Source: Elephas maximus indicus | Lineage: Eukaryota; Chordata; Mammalia; Proboscidea; Elephantidae | Direction: 5' to 3' | Length of the DNA: 64,000 bases | Assembly (NCBI RefSeq): GCF_024166365.1 | Contig: NC_064821.1 | Coordinates: forward strand, 107,428,349-107,492,348 | Shown here: positions 61,910 through 64,000 of the stretch, in pieces | Layout: each line of letters opens with the position of its first letter | Numbering within the stretch: position 1 is the stretch's first letter | Translations under genes and position numbers: made by a program | Notes under the pieces: generated by a model | The model's database searches: none | What the model was told of the DNA's origin: nothing | What the model saw: the letters and a program-made list of their open reading frames with translations, nothing else

Positions 61910-63645
61910 AGAAAAGTTTTAGGTTTACAGAACAATTGTACAGAAAGTACAAAGAGCTCCCATATGCCCACCTCCCCCTGAATCCTATGTGGTACATTTG
62001 TTATAACGGATGAATCAGTAATATTGACACATCATTATTACCTGAAGTCCATATTTCACATTAGAGTTTACTCTTTGTGTTGTTCAGTTCTTTGGGTTTT
62101 AACAAACGTATAATGTTATGCATACACCACGACAGTGTCAAGCAAAATAATTTTACTGCCCTTAAAAATGCTCTGTGCTTTACTTATTCATCCTTCCCCT
62201 GAGCCCCTGGCAACCACGGATCTTTTTATTGTCTCTAATTTCTTGCTTTTTCCAGTGTCATATAGTTGGAATCATATGTAGGTTTTTCAGACTGGCTCTT
62301 CTTTCACTTGGCAATATGCATTTAAGTTTCCTCCATGTCTTTCTGTAATTTAATATCTCATTTATTTTTTTTGTTGTTGTTGTTATCAGGTGCTATAGAG
62401 TTAGTTCCAACGCTTGACAACCCTATGTACAACTGAACGAAATACTGTTTGGTCCTGCACCATCCTCACAATTGTTGTTATGCTTGAGCCCATTGTGGCA
62501 GCCACTGTGTCAATCCATCTCATTGAGGGTCTCCCTCTTTTTCACTGACGCTTTACTTTACCAAGCATGATGTCCTTCTCCAGGAACTGATCCTTCCTGA
62601 CAATATGTCCAAAGTATGTGAGACGTAGTCCTGCCATCCTTGCTTCTAAGGAGCATTCTGATCGTACCTCTTCCAAAACAGATTTGTTTGTTCTTTTGGC
62701 AGTCCATGGTATATTCAATATTCTTCATGAACACCACAATTCAAAGGTGTAATTCTTCTTCAGTCTTCCTTATTCATCGACCAGCTTTCGAACACCTATG
62801 AGGTGATTGAAAACACCATGGCTTGGATCAGGCACACCTTAGTCTTCAAGGTGTCATCTTTACTTTTTAACACTTTAAAGAGGTATTTTACAGCAGACTT
62901 GCCCAGTGCAATGTGTCTTTTGATTTCTCGACTGCTGCTCCATGGGTGTTGATTGTGGATCCAAGTAGAATGAAATCCTTGACAATTTCAATCTTTTCTC
63001 CATTTATCATAATGTTGCTTATTGGTCCAGTTGTGAGGATTGTTATTTTCTTTATGTGGAGGTGTAATCCACACTGACGGCTGTGGTCCACTGAATGGAT
63101 GTACCACAGTTTGTTTAGCCATTCACCTACTGTAAGGACATCTTGGTTGCTTCCAACTTTTGGCAATTGTGAATAAAGTTGCTATTAATATTCAGGTGAA
63201 GGTGTTTGAGTAGACATGTTTTCAACTCATTTGCGTAAATACTAGGGGCATGATTGTTGGATCATATGGTAAGTCTATGCTGAGCTTTGTAAGAAAATGC
63301 CAAACTGTCTTCCAAAGTGGCTGTACCATTTTGCATTTCCAACAGCTATGAAGTTAGAGTTCCTGTTACTCCCCAACCTCATCAACATTTGGTATTGTCA
63401 GTATTTTGATTTTGGCCATTCTAGTAGATGTGTATTGGTATCTCATTTTAAGGTGGAATTCCCTAATGACAAATGATATCGAGCATCTTCTCATATGCTA
63501 TTTGCACCTCTATATCTTCTTTGGTGAGGTTCCATTCAGATCTTTTGCCATTTTGTAATTAGGGGTTGTTTGTTATTTTATCTTTGAGTTTTAAAAGTTC
63601 TTTGTATATTTTGAATACAAGTCTGTCTTAGTCATCTAGTTTTGC
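61910..63645 (-). repeat. L1 3' region split by an RTE element
   Basis: Reverse L1 wording on both sides: 'ggtttacagaacaattgtac', 'gcaatatgcatttaagtttc' before and 'ggttgcttccaacttttggc', 'tttgccattttgtaattagg' after. No intact ORF. Confidence 0.85.
62365..63118 (-). repeat. RTE (BovB-like) LINE nested in L1
   Basis: A minus-strand decayed reverse-transcriptase C-terminus is visible (residue pattern INGEKIEIVKDFILLGSTIN at about 63000-62930). It is truncated and has stops. Confidence 0.82.
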
Positions 63646-64000
63646 CATAACAGAAATACCACAACTGGATGGCTTTAACAAAGAGAAATTTATTTTCTCA
63701 CAGCCTAGTAGGGTACAAGTCCAAATTCAGGGCGTTGGCTCCAGGAGAAGGCTTTCTCTCTGTGTCAGCTTTGGAGGAAGATTCCTTGTCCTCAAACTTC
63801 CTCTAGTTGAGGAGCTTCTCAAGTGCAGGGATCCCAGGTCCAAAGGATGCACTCTGCTTCCAGTGCTGCTCTCTTGGTGGTATGAGGTGTCCAACTCTCT
63901 GCTTGCTTCCCTTTCATCTCTTGGGAGATAAAAAGTGATGCAGGCCACACACCCCAGGGAAACTCCCTTTACCTTGGATCAGGGTGGTGACCTGAGTAAG
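63628..64000 (-). repeat. LTR-like element, copy 3 of 3 (cut by window end)
   Basis: 'cttagtcatctagttttgcc' onwards, colinear with copies 1 and 2. Confidence 0.7.

Noticed and set aside
62888..63166. A 92-codon reverse-transcriptase-like gene
   Set aside because: A truncated, decayed RTE LINE fragment inside an L1, not a cellular gene.

Overview
The window is mammalian nuclear DNA, almost certainly from an afrotherian and most likely an elephant or close relative. It is littered with roughly 40 copies of a tRNA-derived SINE whose head reads like 'gagccctggtggcacagtgg' and whose body contains 'tatagggtcgctatgagtcg'. This is the AfroSINE type typical of Afrotheria. Partner RTE/BovB-like LINE pieces are present, together with the usual old mammalian layer (MIR, L2, MER5-like DNA elements, MaLR-type LTRs, L1). 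No bacterial-style operon, CRISPR array or prophage is present.

Only one protein-coding gene can be supported: KANK4 (KN motif and ankyrin repeat domains 4), on the minus strand. I could assemble its whole coding sequence from nine coding exons: start codon at 48857-48855 (exon 2), the large KN-motif/coiled-coil exon at 40249-42168, small exons at 38566-38677, 34691-34909, 30903-30990, 28327-28546, 22674-22816 and 18553-18753, and the terminal coding segment 10681-10785 ending in TAG. All junctions are GT-AG, all phases agree, and the coding bases sum to 3024, giving a predicted protein of 1007 residues (the human protein is about 995). The protein has an N-terminal KN motif that binds talin, a proline-rich and coiled-coil middle, and C-terminal ankyrin repeats. 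KANK proteins act at the rim of focal adhesions, coupling talin to cortical microtubule-capture complexes. The 5' leader contains two short upstream ORFs. A non-coding first exon is not certain; a CpG-enriched patch with a donor-like site near 55712 is a weak candidate.

Layout: 1-8.7 kb is intergenic sequence past the KANK4 3' end (the human neighbour on this side is L1TD1, which I do not see here), with an L2-rich block at 5.7-8.2 kb, MaLR-type LTRs and an unexplained polyadenylation-like site near 1581. 8.7-48.9 kb is the KANK4 body with SINE-rich introns, including two cases of one SINE inserted into another in opposite orientation. 48.9-64 kb is KANK4 intron 1 and/or upstream DNA, ending in a block of L1, RTE and three related LTR-like copies.

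I found no convincing new biological system. The most useful observations are the complete KANK4 gene model, its uORFs, a tRNA-Gly-headed SINE family with RTE-like body, the nested and inverted SINEs inside KANK4 introns, and a MER5 element next to a possible KANK4 poly(A) signal. Repeat family names come from recognition of consensus-like stretches by eye, and repeat boundaries are good to about 10-20 bases.
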